Source: Saprospiraceae bacterium
GTDB lineage: Bacteria; Bacteroidota; Bacteroidia; Chitinophagales; Saprospiraceae
DNA length: 64,000 nt
Reading direction: 5' to 3'
NCBI GenBank assembly: GCA_016714985.1
Contig: JADKBS010000014.1
Span: 137,769-201,768, forward strand
The translations under genes were made by a program, and so were the position numbers. Below are positions 54,715 through 63,933 of the stretch, piece by piece. Under the pieces are notes generated by a model, which did not search any database, was not told the origin of the DNA, and was given only the letters and a program-made list of their open reading frames with translations. Each line of letters begins with the position of its first letter. The stretch's first letter is position 1.

Positions 54715-54742
54715 GGCCCATTGGCAAAACAACCAATGGGCC
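54715..54742. terminator. Strong hairpin terminator (GGCCCATTGG stem)
   Basis: A 10-bp perfect stem (GGCCCATTGG / CCAATGGGCC) with an 8-nt loop, 9 nt from the stop of the sugar-dehydrogenase gene. No long T-run follows, but position and symmetry fit a terminator for that gene. Confidence 0.75.
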
Positions 54743-54750
54743 TCATCTTA

Positions 54751-57402
54751 TCAGCTTTTTGAAATAACCAACGGCAGCGCCTTCGCCCTCCTCCCCGCCG
54801 CCTGTATCCATACCACATACCAACCCTCCTGTACCCCAGAAAGGTCAATGCGTACGGGCTCCAGCGAGGCCGATTGCACCTCCATCTCCTTCACCAGCCG
54901 CCCCGCCCTGTCCACCAGCAGTAGCCGAACGATGCGACCCTCCACTGAGCGCAGGTTCACGTCCACGTAGTCGCCAGCGGGGTTTGGGAAGAGCTTGTAC
55001 TCGTCGAGGTCGTCCCAGAATTCCAGCATCTGCACATTGGAGAAGGCTATCGAGCCATTCTCCCTTAGCTGTACGATGCGGTAGTAGTTCCAGCCCGGTA
55101 ATGGCCGCAGGTCGGTATGGTCGTAATTGGCAAAGTTGTCCGACCACGCTTGGTTTTCCTGCTCCGCAATGGGCGACCATACAAAGCCATCCGCCGAGCG
55201 TTCCACGCCATATCGGACGGCGTTTTCGCCGCTGTTCGTGCTCCAACTCAACTTGGCGCTAGGCCCGTCTTGCTTCGCAAAAAGCCGGAACACCTCCCCA
55301 AACGTGCCAATTGCATTGTTCGGTGGTGGGTTCAGCGTCCAAAGCGCCTCATCATCCTCTACAGGTGTACCCGATGTGTTGTTGCCGGGGCTGCTGTCCA
55401 CATCGGCGGGACTTGCCGTCTTCACCTGTACGAAATAGGGCAAAGCCGTCGTGTTTTGCAGGCAAAACAGCACAATCGTCATGGTTCGGGTCTGTCCAGC
55501 CGCCAAATTGCCGACATTCCATTCCTGAATGCCGAGGTCGTAGCTCGTTCCGGCGGGTGGTGTGTTCGCAGTGTGGGCTAAACCTTGGGGTATCGGCACT
55601 GCCAATTTCACCCCGCTGGCCGCCGCTGTGCCGTTGTTTGCGACAGCGATGGTGAAGGTTACATTGTTCCAAATCAACAAGTTAGGGCTGCTGGCCGTCA
55701 GCGTCACTTCGAGGTCGGGGGCGCTGCCGCCGGGAGCCGTCACGCCGAAACTGCGGGTCACGTCCGCAGCGGGATTGTATTGCGCATTGCCCGCTTGGCT
55801 GGCCCGTATGCTCACCGTGCCCGTCGCACCTGTCAAAGTCACTGTGTTTCCTGACAAAGTCGCTGGGCCGCTCACCAAGCCATAACTCACGGGTAAGCCG
55901 CTGGACGCCGTTGCCGAAATGGTGAACGGCGCATCCGTCGTCACTTTATTGGGAATGGCATTGAACGTAATCGTCTGGTTCAACAGCCCCGGTGCGCTCA
56001 CCGTGAAGCTGCGCTCAACGGGCGTCGCAGCGTTCCAGCTTGCGTTCCCCGCTTGGCTCGCCCTTATCGTCACTGTGCCCGTTTGACCCGAAAGGGTGAT
56101 GGTGTTCCCAGCAATCGTCGCTGGGCCGCTTACCAGCGTGAAGCTCACGGGCAGTCCGCTCGTTGCGCTGGCACTCAAACTAAACGGCGCATCGGTCGTC
56201 ACTTTATTGGGAATAGCATTGAACGTAATCGTCTGATTCTGAGGGCCAGCACCGGGCGCACCAGCGGTCTTGGCGGCCTCGTCGTCCTCGTTGGGCGTGG
56301 GCGAGGTGCCGTTGTTCGGGGTGCTGTCGTTGTCGGTCGGGCTGGCGGCGCTCACTTGGGCGTAGGCCGTCAGCGGCGCATTTTGCAGCACAAAGAAAGT
56401 ACAGGTGATAGTGGCCGTTTCGCCGGGGTTCATCGTACCCACTGTCCAGACTTGGTCGGTGAAAAGGCCGAAGCTGCCCTTGGAAACCGTGACCTCACTG
56501 CCGCCCGTATAGACGACGCTGGCGGGCTTGGGGAAATGCACCTTCACGCCCGTTGCCTGTGCCGTGCCAGCATTGGTGAGGGTGGCGGTGAAGCTGATAT
56601 TGCCCCACTGCGTCACGTTCTGCGCCGAGGAAGTCATGGCCAGTTCGAGGTCAACGCCGCTGCCGCCGCCGGGCAGGCTGACCGTGAAACTGCGGTCAAC
56701 ATTAGGCGCTGGGTTGTAACTGCTGTTGCCGGGTTGCGAAGCACGAATCGTGACTGTGCCGGGCTGCCCCGTGAGGGTGACGGTAACGCCACTGAGGGTC
56801 GCCGGGCCGCTGACCAAGGTGAAGGTCACGGGCAAGCCGCTCGAAGCCGTCGCCGAGATGGTGAACGGCAAATCGGTCGTGAGTTTATTCGAAATATTGT
56901 TGAACAAAATGGTCTGGCTTTGCAGCCCCGGCTGCCCCACCGTGAAGCTGCGCTCAACGGGCGTCGCAGCGTTCCAGCTTGTGTTGCCGCTTTGCGAAGC
57001 ACGGATTACAACCGTGCCCGTCGTCCCGCCAAGCGTGACCGTATTGCCGCTGACCGTGGCCGGGCCACTCACCACCGAGTAGCTCACGGGCAACCCGCTC
57101 GATGCCGTGGCCGAGAGGGTGAACGGTGCATCCGTCGTTACTTTGTTCGGTATCGTCGGGAATGTAATCGTCTGGTTCTGAGGGCCTTGGCCAGCACCGA
57201 GCACCACTTTGGCTACCTCGTCGTCCTCATTGGCGACGCCGGGTGAGCCGTTGGCGGGGGTGCTGTCGGGGTCGGTTTGGTCGCAGGCGCTCACCTCTGC
57301 CCAACCCGTGAACGGCGGTGCGGCGAGCAAATACCAGCCCACCGTCAGCGAGGCAGGATGCGCCTCCGGCGAGGTTGCCCACGTACCAGACTTTTGTTCC
57401 AA
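54751..57402 (-). CDS. Secreted sugar dehydrogenase, C-terminal segment: DUF11 and Ig-like repeats, T9SS sorting domain
   Basis: Continuation of the gene begun at 60643, in another frame. It contains two full DUF11-type modules (VDLELAMTSSAQNVTQWGNI, PDLEVTLTASSPNLLIWNNV) and four Ig-like repeats opening NQTITFPTIPNKVTTDAPFT or close variants. Then a fibronectin-like domain (AKLSWSTNSGENAVRYGVERS) and a T9SS type A sorting domain (YKLFPNPAGDYVDVNL, LLLVDRAGRLVKEMEV, IDLSGVQEGWYVVWI). The initial ~20 residues overlap the preceding segment out of frame. Removing one base from the CCGG run at 57365-57368 joins the two (VGNLA-EAHPASLTV). Confidence 0.85.
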   Translation of the reverse strand: MEQKSGTWATSPEAHPASLTVGWYLLAAPPFTGWAEVSACDQTDPDSTPANGSPGVANEDDEVAKVVLGAGQGPQNQTITFPTIPNKVTTDAPFTLSATASSGLPVSYSVVSGPATVSGNTVTLGGTTGTVVIRASQSGNTSWNAATPVERSFTVGQPGLQSQTILFNNISNKLTTDLPFTISATASSGLPVTFTLVSGPATLSGVTVTLTGQPGTVTIRASQPGNSSYNPAPNVDRSFTVSLPGGGSGVDLELAMTSSAQNVTQWGNISFTATLTNAGTAQATGVKVHFPKPASVVYTGGSEVTVSKGSFGLFTDQVWTVGTMNPGETATITCTFFVLQNAPLTAYAQVSAASPTDNDSTPNNGTSPTPNEDDEAAKTAGAPGAGPQNQTITFNAIPNKVTTDAPFSLSASATSGLPVSFTLVSGPATIAGNTITLSGQTGTVTIRASQAGNASWNAATPVERSFTVSAPGLLNQTITFNAIPNKVTTDAPFTISATASSGLPVSYGLVSGPATLSGNTVTLTGATGTVSIRASQAGNAQYNPAADVTRSFGVTAPGGSAPDLEVTLTASSPNLLIWNNVTFTIAVANNGTAAASGVKLAVPIPQGLAHTANTPPAGTSYDLGIQEWNVGNLAAGQTRTMTIVLFCLQNTTALPYFVQVKTASPADVDSSPGNNTSGTPVEDDEALWTLNPPPNNAIGTFGEVFRLFAKQDGPSAKLSWSTNSGENAVRYGVERSADGFVWSPIAEQENQAWSDNFANYDHTDLRPLPGWNYYRIVQLRENGSIAFSNVQMLEFWDDLDEYKLFPNPAGDYVDVNLRSVEGRIVRLLLVDRAGRLVKEMEVQSASLEPVRIDLSGVQEGWYVVWIQAAGRRAKALPLVISKS

Positions 57403-60400
57403 AATGGTCGAACGTCCCTTGTGTCACCGTCCATTCTTGGCCGCCGACATAGACCGTGTTGGCGGGCAGCGGCGCAAAAACCCGAACGTTGGTCGCCGTG
57501 GTCGTGCTGTTGTTGGTGACGGTGAAGGTGTAGAAAATAGAATTGTAAATGCTGGCATTGGCCGGGCTGGTCGTGGCCGTGAGCGAGAGGTCAACGCTGC
57601 CGCCGCCGCCCGCTTGGGTCACGGTGAAGCTGCGCTCAACGGGCGTGGCTGCCGCCCACGTTGCATTACCGCTTTGCGAAGCACGGACTACGACCGTACC
57701 CGCTTGCCCCGACAAGGTGATGGTGCTGCCGGAAACCGTGGCTGGGCCACTCACGATGCTGAAACTGACGGGCAGCCCGCTCGTTGCGGTAGCGGAAATG
57801 GTAAACGGCACATCTGTCGTCAGTTTGTTCGGGATGGTCGGGAAGGTGATGGTCTGCGATTGCGGAGCAGCCGAAAATGGCGCAAGCCGCATACCGGGAA
57901 TGGGGCGTTCCAGTGTGCCGCCCGGCAATTGCCAGCCCACGGCAAGGTTGTCGCCGCCCGTGCCTTCTTTTACCAACGCCTCGATGTAGTATTGCTGACC
58001 TGCGGTCAAGGTGATGAGCGCCGACTGCTGCGAAGGGAATTTCGTCCCATTCCTCGGGTTCGTCCAATCTGTCACACTGGCAATTTGCACTTTGTTCGCC
58101 GGGTTGCTGGTGGTCGAGAGCCAAAGCTGACCGTTGTCGTCGCTGGCAATCCAGAAGCGGTACTGCCCCGTGACGGGCGGGCAGATGTAGCCCCGCACCC
58201 GCACCCCGTAGTTGTCGAAGGCGTTGGAGGGGATTTCAAAGATGTTCAGGCTGCCCGTTGCATTGGGCGTGTTGGCAACGGGGATTTGCGAAACGGCTGT
58301 ACCCGTGACGCCCGTCCAACGCTCGAAGCTGATGGTTCCCGTGCCGCTGCAATTGCTCGGCGGGGCCACGTTTACCAAAAACTGCGCTCCACATTGGTTG
58401 CTGGCGCAAAGCTGTCCCGTTGCCAGGTTGCGTAGCAACAATGGAGACCTTGCCGGGCACGCCGAGCAAGGTGACTTGTTGCCCAAGACCTGCGCCGGGC
58501 CTTCCGTCACGTAGAAAATAATGGGCAAACCGCTCGACGAAGAGGCCGTCAGGTTAAACGGCGCATCGCCCACGAGTTTATCGGTGATGGCCGAAAAGGT
58601 GATGGTCTGGTTCGTTCCGGCACAAGCCGGGAAGATGTCTTTTTGATAGGTGTCGCTGGCCCCGGTGGGGTCGCTCACCTTGAGTTTTACCCGGTACCAA
58701 TAACTGGCGTTGTAGCATTCGACGGGCGTTAGGTTCACGGTAGCCGTGGCCGTGGTGAACGACTGCACGGGGTGGCTGTGCTCGTTGTGATAGAGCAGCA
58801 CCTCCCAGTTGTAGCTCAATTGCCCCGCCGAATGGTTGGCGTCCGTCACGGTGGCGCTTAGGCTAACGGGCGTGGTGACGGCAGGGTTGAAGGTATTGAC
58901 TGCGTCAACGCTCGTGGCCGTGATGTCGGGTGCCGAGTTGTTAATACTGACATTGACGGTAGCCGTGGCGTTCAGGCTGGTGTTGTCGGTGACGGTGAGG
59001 GTCACGTTGTAGCCCGTGGCGGTGCTGCCGGGGCTGTAGGTTTTCACTGGGTTCGGTTCGGTGCTGGTGGTGCCGTCGCCGAAGTTCCAGAGGTAGGCCA
59101 AGGTGCCGCCGTCCTGGTCGTAAGTGTTGAAGCTGGAAAACTGGACGGTCAGCGGCGAGGTGCCCGTGTTTGGCGAAGCCGAAGCAAAGGCCACGGGCGC
59201 ATGGTTGGTGGTGCCCGTGAAGCTCACCCGCCGGATTTGGTCGGGGTAGCGCACGTACCAGATGCCGCCCTGTGTGGGGTGCGTGTTCACGAAGACGCAA
59301 GCGCCCGCCACGTCCACGAAATTGCGCACTTCCAATGGGTTGTAGTTGGCATCAAAGCGGAAATTTTTTATCCAACCAGCGCCGTAGTCGGCGTGGAAAT
59401 AGGTGTCGTGCCACTGCGGTGGGAACTCGTGGCCGTGGTACCAGACGCCGCCCGTGCTGGCATTGCCCGTGAAAGAAGTGCCGGGTAAGGTGGTCGAACC
59501 GACGTTGACGATGGAGCCGTTGACAAGGCCACGGGCGGCTCCCGTGCGCCAGTCCACCTTGGGTTGGTCGTGCGTGGCGGGGGTGTAGGTGGCGTTGTTG
59601 TAGCCGGGCTGGGCGGTCATCCCCTCGTATTTCGGCCAGCCGAAGTTCATGCCGGGGGCGTTCACCACGTCCATTTCTTCGCGGGTTCCCCAACCCACGT
59701 CCCCCAATAGGAACACGCCGGGATTGCCGTCGGCAGGATTGTGGCTGCCTGTTTCCGGCACATGGCAGAAGCGGTAGGGATTGCGCACGCCCCGTGCCCA
59801 GGTGCGGCTGGCGACGGACTTGGGTTGCGAAGCATTCCAATAAGGATTGCTGGGGTAGCCATCGCCTGTTTGAGGGTTGATTCTCAATATTTTACCCGAA
59901 TAAGAACTAAGGCTTTGGCAGCGGTACGCCCCGATGTTCATGGCCGAAGTGATGATGCCGTCCGTGATGGCCTGCGACCAGTAGGTTTCGGGGTCGCTGC
60001 CCTGGTCAACGGCGTTGTAGCTGGCGCCGTCGCCCATGGTGGCGAGCAGCGAGCCGTCTTGGCCGAAGGCCAACGAACCCGTGCCGTGGCTCTCGTGGAG
60101 GATGGGCGGGCCATCGCTGACGGTGGTGCCGAGCAGCACGAAGCGGCTGTTGGGCACAATGCTGGCGTAGGTGCTGATGTCCACTTGGTAGCGGGTGATG
60201 CGCCCGATGGTGGCGTTGAAATAGGTGTTCGTGGTGGCGCTGTACTGCGGCGTGCCGAAATTGAGCAGATGGTGGCGGTCCACGACGTATTGCAGGTAGA
60301 TATAGCCGTTGGTGGTGAAATTGGGGTCGAGGGCGAAGCCGAGCAGGCCGAAGTCCCGCCAAGCGCCCACCTCGTCGGAGATGTCGAGGAGCGGAGTGCT

Positions 60401-60643
60401 TTGCTTCACGCCGTTCACCACGACCCAGACCTTGCCGACGGTCTCCCAGACGTACATGCGCCCGTTGTTGTCCCAAGTGAAGCCCGCCACTTGGTCCCAG
60501 CCGCCGAGGTAGAGGTTGTCGGAGAAGCCAGCGGGCTGCGCACGGAGGTTGCTTTTTGCGAAGAAAAGCAGGATGCCAAGGAAAATGAGGATAAGCGGCC
60601 AATAGCTGCCACGGGTTGAAAAGCTTGTCGTACGCAAGTTCAT
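57227..60643 (-). CDS. Secreted PQQ-type sugar dehydrogenase with PKD, PA14 and DUF11 domains, N-terminal segment
   Basis: A signal/anchor (LILIFLGILLFFAKSNLRAQ) leads a glucose/sorbosone dehydrogenase-type propeller: AGFTWDNNGRMYVWE, GLLGFALDPNFTTNGYIYLQYV, TGSLAFGQDGSLLATMGDGAS, GKILRINPQTGDGYPSNPY, WARGVRNPYRFC, GMNFGWPKYEG. Then PKD (AYLWNFGDGTTSTEPNPVKTYSPG), an Ig-like module, PA14 (YGVRVRGYICPPVTGQYRFWIASDDNGQLWL), another Ig-like repeat and a DUF11. Periplasmic or surface oxidation of sugars using PQQ is likely, the PA14 and repeat modules binding glycans. The stretch 58390-58485 is scrambled by three one-base losses that cancel out. The end after VGNLAGG is out of frame. Confidence 0.88.
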   Translation of the reverse strand: MNLRTTSFSTRGSYWPLILIFLGILLFFAKSNLRAQPAGFSDNLYLGGWDQVAGFTWDNNGRMYVWETVGKVWVVVNGVKQSTPLLDISDEVGAWRDFGLLGFALDPNFTTNGYIYLQYVVDRHHLLNFGTPQYSATTNTYFNATIGRITRYQVDISTYASIVPNSRFVLLGTTVSDGPPILHESHGTGSLAFGQDGSLLATMGDGASYNAVDQGSDPETYWSQAITDGIITSAMNIGAYRCQSLSSYSGKILRINPQTGDGYPSNPYWNASQPKSVASRTWARGVRNPYRFCHVPETGSHNPADGNPGVFLLGDVGWGTREEMDVVNAPGMNFGWPKYEGMTAQPGYNNATYTPATHDQPKVDWRTGAARGLVNGSIVNVGSTTLPGTSFTGNASTGGVWYHGHEFPPQWHDTYFHADYGAGWIKNFRFDANYNPLEVRNFVDVAGACVFVNTHPTQGGIWYVRYPDQIRRVSFTGTTNHAPVAFASASPNTGTSPLTVQFSSFNTYDQDGGTLAYLWNFGDGTTSTEPNPVKTYSPGSTATGYNVTLTVTDNTSLNATATVNVSINNSAPDITATSVDAVNTFNPAVTTPVSLSATVTDANHSAGQLSYNWEVLLYHNEHSHPVQSFTTATATVNLTPVECYNASYWYRVKLKVSDPTGASDTYQKDIFPACAGTNQTITFSAITDKLVGDAPFNLTASSSSGLPIIFYVTEGPAQVLGNKSPCSACPARSPLLLRNLATGQLCASNQCGAQFLVNVAPPSNCSGTGTISFERWTGVTGTAVSQIPVANTPNATGSLNIFEIPSNAFDNYGVRVRGYICPPVTGQYRFWIASDDNGQLWLSTTSNPANKVQIASVTDWTNPRNGTKFPSQQSALITLTAGQQYYIEALVKEGTGGDNLAVGWQLPGGTLERPIPGMRLAPFSAAPQSQTITFPTIPNKLTTDVPFTISATATSGLPVSFSIVSGPATVSGSTITLSGQAGTVVVRASQSGNATWAAATPVERSFTVTQAGGGGSVDLSLTATTSPANASIYNSIFYTFTVTNNSTTTATNVRVFAPLPANTVYVGGQEWTVTQGTFDHFGTKVWYVGNLAGGASCLADGGLVFARRTAVHGLGRGERLRPNRPRQHPRQRLTRRRQ

Positions 60644-61081
60644 AGATATTGGATTTTACACTTGTCAAAATAGCGTTTGCGTGGCATTTGCCAACAGTAC
60701 GGGAGGAGTCCAGCCTTGGATTTGAAAGGGATGTGAGTTGGGAGCTTTCCAGTTCGGAGAAGAATACGTGTCAAAGGTAGATTTAAAATCCAGCTATCAA
60801 AGCATTTTCCGAAGGTTTTACAATGGCAGTGGGCATCATTTACATTAAAAAAACAGTTGTTGCTCAACAACTAACGATAAGGCTTTATAATAAAAACCTG
60901 ATTAATATGAAATAGATAAGAAACATGGGTTCAGTCATCTATACTGATACATGCCCAAACATTTCTGAGCAGAATATTTGAGGTCAACTCAAAAGGAAGC
61001 CATGCAACCCTTCCGACAAAAAAGACACCCAAGGTGGTTTATCTGCACTTATACTGTTTCTTTGCGGAGTCAAACTTATTT
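60644..61081. other. 438-nt intergenic region
   Basis: Divergent spacer between the sugar-dehydrogenase gene and the SprB-repeat gene; no coding sequence supported. It contains a small inverted repeat, AGTTGTTG-CT-CAACAACT (60855-60872), in an A-rich context. No consensus promoter was placed. Confidence 0.45.
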
Positions 61082-61741
61082 ATGAAAAAAGACCTATTTC
61101 TATTGCTTGCCACCATCGTGTTCCCAATGATGCTCACGGCACAGCCACAGCCCTGTGGCACTCCAGCCTCCATGACCAGTTTTTTTGAAGACGCTTGCGT
61201 GGTCTGCGACATTGATGGGTTCACTGGCACCAACAACCTAACAGCCGATGGCGAGGTGCCGACCGGATTTTGTACGACTACCGTACACAATGCGCAGTGG
61301 ATAGCTTTCGTGGCAGCCAGCACCAATTTGACACTGGCTGTAAGCGTATCCAACTGTGCAAGTGGTGGCAACGGCCTAAACGATGGGCTGGAAGTGGGCA
61401 TTTACAAAAGTCTCAACTGCCAGAATTTCCAGTTGGTGTCTAATTGCGATGGCGACATACCGCAGGGTACTACCCAGAATTTCACCAATACCGTCCCACT
61501 TGAAATCGGCCAATACTATTTCTTCGTGATGGATGGAAACGGTGGCGACATCTGCCAATACACCATCAACGTCGTTAGTGGCAGCACCGAAATCCCACAA
61601 CTGGATGCAACAGGACCCATCACGGGGGTCTTCGACGCATGCCCAGGCTCGCAACTCACTTATACCACTCCGAGCCTTTATGGTGCTAGCCTTTACGATT
61701 GGACGGTCAACGGAAACTACATCAGCTCAGATACCTCCTGA
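61082..61741 (+). CDS. SprB-repeat CHU_C surface protein, N-terminal segment
   Basis: First ~219 residues of a secreted protein. Signal peptide (LFLLLATIVFPMMLTAQ), then a domain of a type common at the start of large Bacteroidota adhesins (FFEDACVVCDIDGFTGTNN, HNAQWIAFVAASTNLTLAVSV, GLEVGIYKSLNCQNFQLVSNC, GQYYFFVMDGNGGDICQYTI), and a PKD-like module (ITGVFDACPGSQLTYTTP). ATG 61082 is the likely start. The frame stops at 61739-61741 because one C is missing from a CC run; with it, the protein continues SDTSLTYTW. Confidence 0.8.
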   Translation: MKKDLFLLLATIVFPMMLTAQPQPCGTPASMTSFFEDACVVCDIDGFTGTNNLTADGEVPTGFCTTTVHNAQWIAFVAASTNLTLAVSVSNCASGGNGLNDGLEVGIYKSLNCQNFQLVSNCDGDIPQGTTQNFTNTVPLEIGQYYFFVMDGNGGDICQYTINVVSGSTEIPQLDATGPITGVFDACPGSQLTYTTPSLYGASLYDWTVNGNYISSDTS

Positions 61742-62832
61742 CCTATACTTGGCCCGCCGAAGGCACCACCAGCTCTGCGTACAGGCCCGCAACGTATGCG
61801 ATGCAGCTACGCCCACTTGCCAGTTCGTGACCATCGAGAGCTTGGTACCAACGGTCTATACCCAACACACCTTTGCGGCGGCGACTCCTTCATGGTCGCT
61901 GATACCGGGATATACTTGGCAGGCTTCTACGAGTGGCACTACCCTACCCTCGCCGATTGCGACAGCGTGGTGCAGGCCATCATCACGGCTGCGCCAAACC
62001 CGGTGACCAACCTCGACCTCAATATCTGCGAGGGCGACACGCTTGGGTCGGCGGCAACCCCTATACCCAAACGGGCATCTACCAAGAGAACCTACGCACT
62101 TGGCTCGATTGCGACAGCACCGTAAACCTCGACCTTTCACCATCGTCTGTGAGATACAGGCCAATATCGGTGCCAGCCAAGTCCAGTGCTTCGGCGGCTC
62201 CGATGGCATCGTCACCTTCTCGGTAGAAGACGGCACACCGCCCTTTACCTACGACTGGTACCGCCTTGGTCAGCCCGGCCCCAGCGGCACCGGAACCTTG
62301 GCAGCGGTGAACATGCTGGAGGCCATCGCGGGATTGCCTGTGGGCACTTATGTCATCAATATTCATGATACCTTCGGAAACGACGTGGTGGTACTGACCG
62401 ACCTAGGCCAGCCCACACCGCTCACCGTCACTGCTGTTGCTTCGCAATTTGGCAGCTTCAACGTCTCCTGCGCCGACGGGGCCGACGGCACGCTGCTGGC
62501 CAGCGCCAGGGCGGCCTCCGCCGTATTCCTATGCGTGGTCTTCTGGCGCAAACACGGCATTGGCACAAAACCTTGCCGCAGGCAATTATACCGTCACCGT
62601 CACCGATGCTGCCCTTTGCACCTGACCGCAACCTATACCCTCGAAGCACCGAACCCGCTCCTGCTGGCCGCCCTGTTCAACGACCCAGTTTGCAAGGGCG
62701 GCCTTTCACGGGCAGCATCGTAGCACAAAGCGTGGCCGGGGCATACCGCCCTATCAGTATTCACTCAATGGCAGCCCATTTGGTGACGCTACCACCTTCC
62801 CCGGTCTGGGCGAAGGCGCTCATACCCTCACC
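61742..62832 (+). pseudogene. SprB-repeat CHU_C surface protein, frame-scattered middle region
   Basis: Protein sequence of one continuous adhesin is spread over all three frames. In order: QLCVQARNVCDAATPTCQF, LCGGDSFMVADTGIYLAGFY, VGGNPYTQTGIYQENLRTW, QCFGGSDGIVTFSVEDG (SprB repeat), SCADGADGTLLASA, LPPYSYAWSSGANTALAQNL (SprB repeat), FTGSIVAQSVAGAY and YSLNGSPFGDATTFPGLGEG. About nine frame changes occur in ~1.1 kb, and at six or more of them adding one C to a CC run restores the frame. SprB-type repeats are found in gliding adhesins. The pattern indicates base loss in C-runs, probably an assembly fault. Confidence 0.75.
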
Positions 62833-63423
62833 GTGCAAGATGCCTTCGGCTGCCAACTTGATTCGACGGTGCAACTCGAAGCAGCCATCATACCCGTACT
62901 GGACTTGGGTGCCGACACCTCGCTCCTCCTAGGCGACAGCCTGCTGCTGCGGCCCGAAGTGGCCATCGGTGCGGAGCAATATGCTTGGCAACCCGTGGAG
63001 GGCCTGTCTTGCCCCGATTGCCCGAATCCTTGGGCCTATATCTTCCATTCAATGGGCTATACGCTCACTGTCACCTCCGAGGACAATTGCACGACCACCG
63101 ACAGCATCTTCGTGGAGGTCATTCCCCGCCGAAGGGTCTATGTACCCAATGCTTTTAGCCCCAATGGCGATGGCATCAACGACTTGCTCACGGTATTTTC
63201 GGGCGGCGAGGCAATCCAAGTGAAGTCCTTCAATATTTTCAGCCGCTGGGGCGAACACCTTTTTGAATTAAATGACTTTTCTCCGAACAACCCCGGCATT
63301 GGCTGGGACGGCACCTTCCGTGGCAAGGAAATGCAAGCAGCCATCTTCGCCTGGACAGCAGAGGTCGTTTTCTTGGACGAGCAAGTGGTACTGTTGAAAG
63401 GGGATGCGATGCTAGTACGTTAG
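62833..63423 (+). CDS. SprB-repeat CHU_C surface protein, C-terminal segment
   Basis: The last ~196 residues are in one frame. They cover the end of an SprB-like repeat (QDAFGCQLDSTVQLEA), a beta-sandwich (IPVLDLGADTSLLLGDSLLL, GYTLTVTSEDNCTTTDSIFVEV) and the CHU_C domain (VYVPNAFSPNGDGINDLLTVF, VKSFNIFSRWGEHLFE, GWDGTFRGKEMQAAIFAW, LLKGDAMLVR). CHU_C is the T9SS signal of SprB-type adhesins, which need a PorP/SprF partner for export. None is beside this gene, so the one at 45039 or another copy would serve. Confidence 0.85.
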   Translation: MQDAFGCQLDSTVQLEAAIIPVLDLGADTSLLLGDSLLLRPEVAIGAEQYAWQPVEGLSCPDCPNPWAYIFHSMGYTLTVTSEDNCTTTDSIFVEVIPRRRVYVPNAFSPNGDGINDLLTVFSGGEAIQVKSFNIFSRWGEHLFELNDFSPNNPGIGWDGTFRGKEMQAAIFAWTAEVVFLDEQVVLLKGDAMLVR

Positions 63424-63486
63424 GTAGGAGTTTCATTAACTTTGCGGCACTGTCCGCACCAAAAAAAGCATTCACTTCATTGTACC

Positions 63487-63933
63487 ATGAGAAAATTAGT
63501 CATTATGGCTATTGCCGCCACCTGCTTGATGTCCGTCCTTTCTTGTAGCAAGTGCTTCACCGAAGATTGCGCAGAAAACGACGTCAAGCTCATCAGGTTC
63601 TTTTCCGCAACCGACAGCACCGACCATCATCATCAGGGAAATTCCTACTGGACAGCCTTGACATTATTCCCTTGAAAGTGAATGAAAACAATGGCGAGCC
63701 AAGGTATGAGGTGTTTAAAAATCCCTATTTCATCGCAGTATATGCTTCTGAAAATACCGCAGGTTTCGTCTTTAAGTTGGATAGCCTGCCACCCTGATAC
63801 ACTGAAGTTCGTGATTGGTGCAACTGAAAATGACAAATGCTGTAGTGGCGTGACCACGATAGAAAGCGTCACCCTCAACGGCGTTGCACTGCCGAATGGC
63901 CGGGAGGATTTGAACATCGCCATCTATAAATAG
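63487..63933 (+). CDS. Small lipoprotein, frame-disrupted
   Basis: A predicted lipoprotein (VIMAIAATCLMSVLSC lipobox) of ~148 residues if repaired. The first frame gives KCFTEDCAENDVKLIRFFSA, the second GKFLLDSLDIIPLKVNENNG then YEVFKNPYFIAVYASENTAGF, the third DTLKFVIGATENDKCCSGV and TLNGVALPNGREDLNIAIYK. The two slips are near 63625-63640 and in the CCC at 63790-63794 (one C too many). The reconstructed protein has several Cys and resembles small DUF-type lipoproteins without known function. It lies 64 nt after the CHU_C gene and may be co-transcribed. Confidence 0.7.

Noticed and set aside
117..63933. Phase variation by homopolymer slippage as cause of the many frame breaks
   Set aside because: The runs involved are mostly 2-6 bases, too short for classical phase-variable tracts, and many breaks occur per gene. 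Assembly error is the simpler reading.
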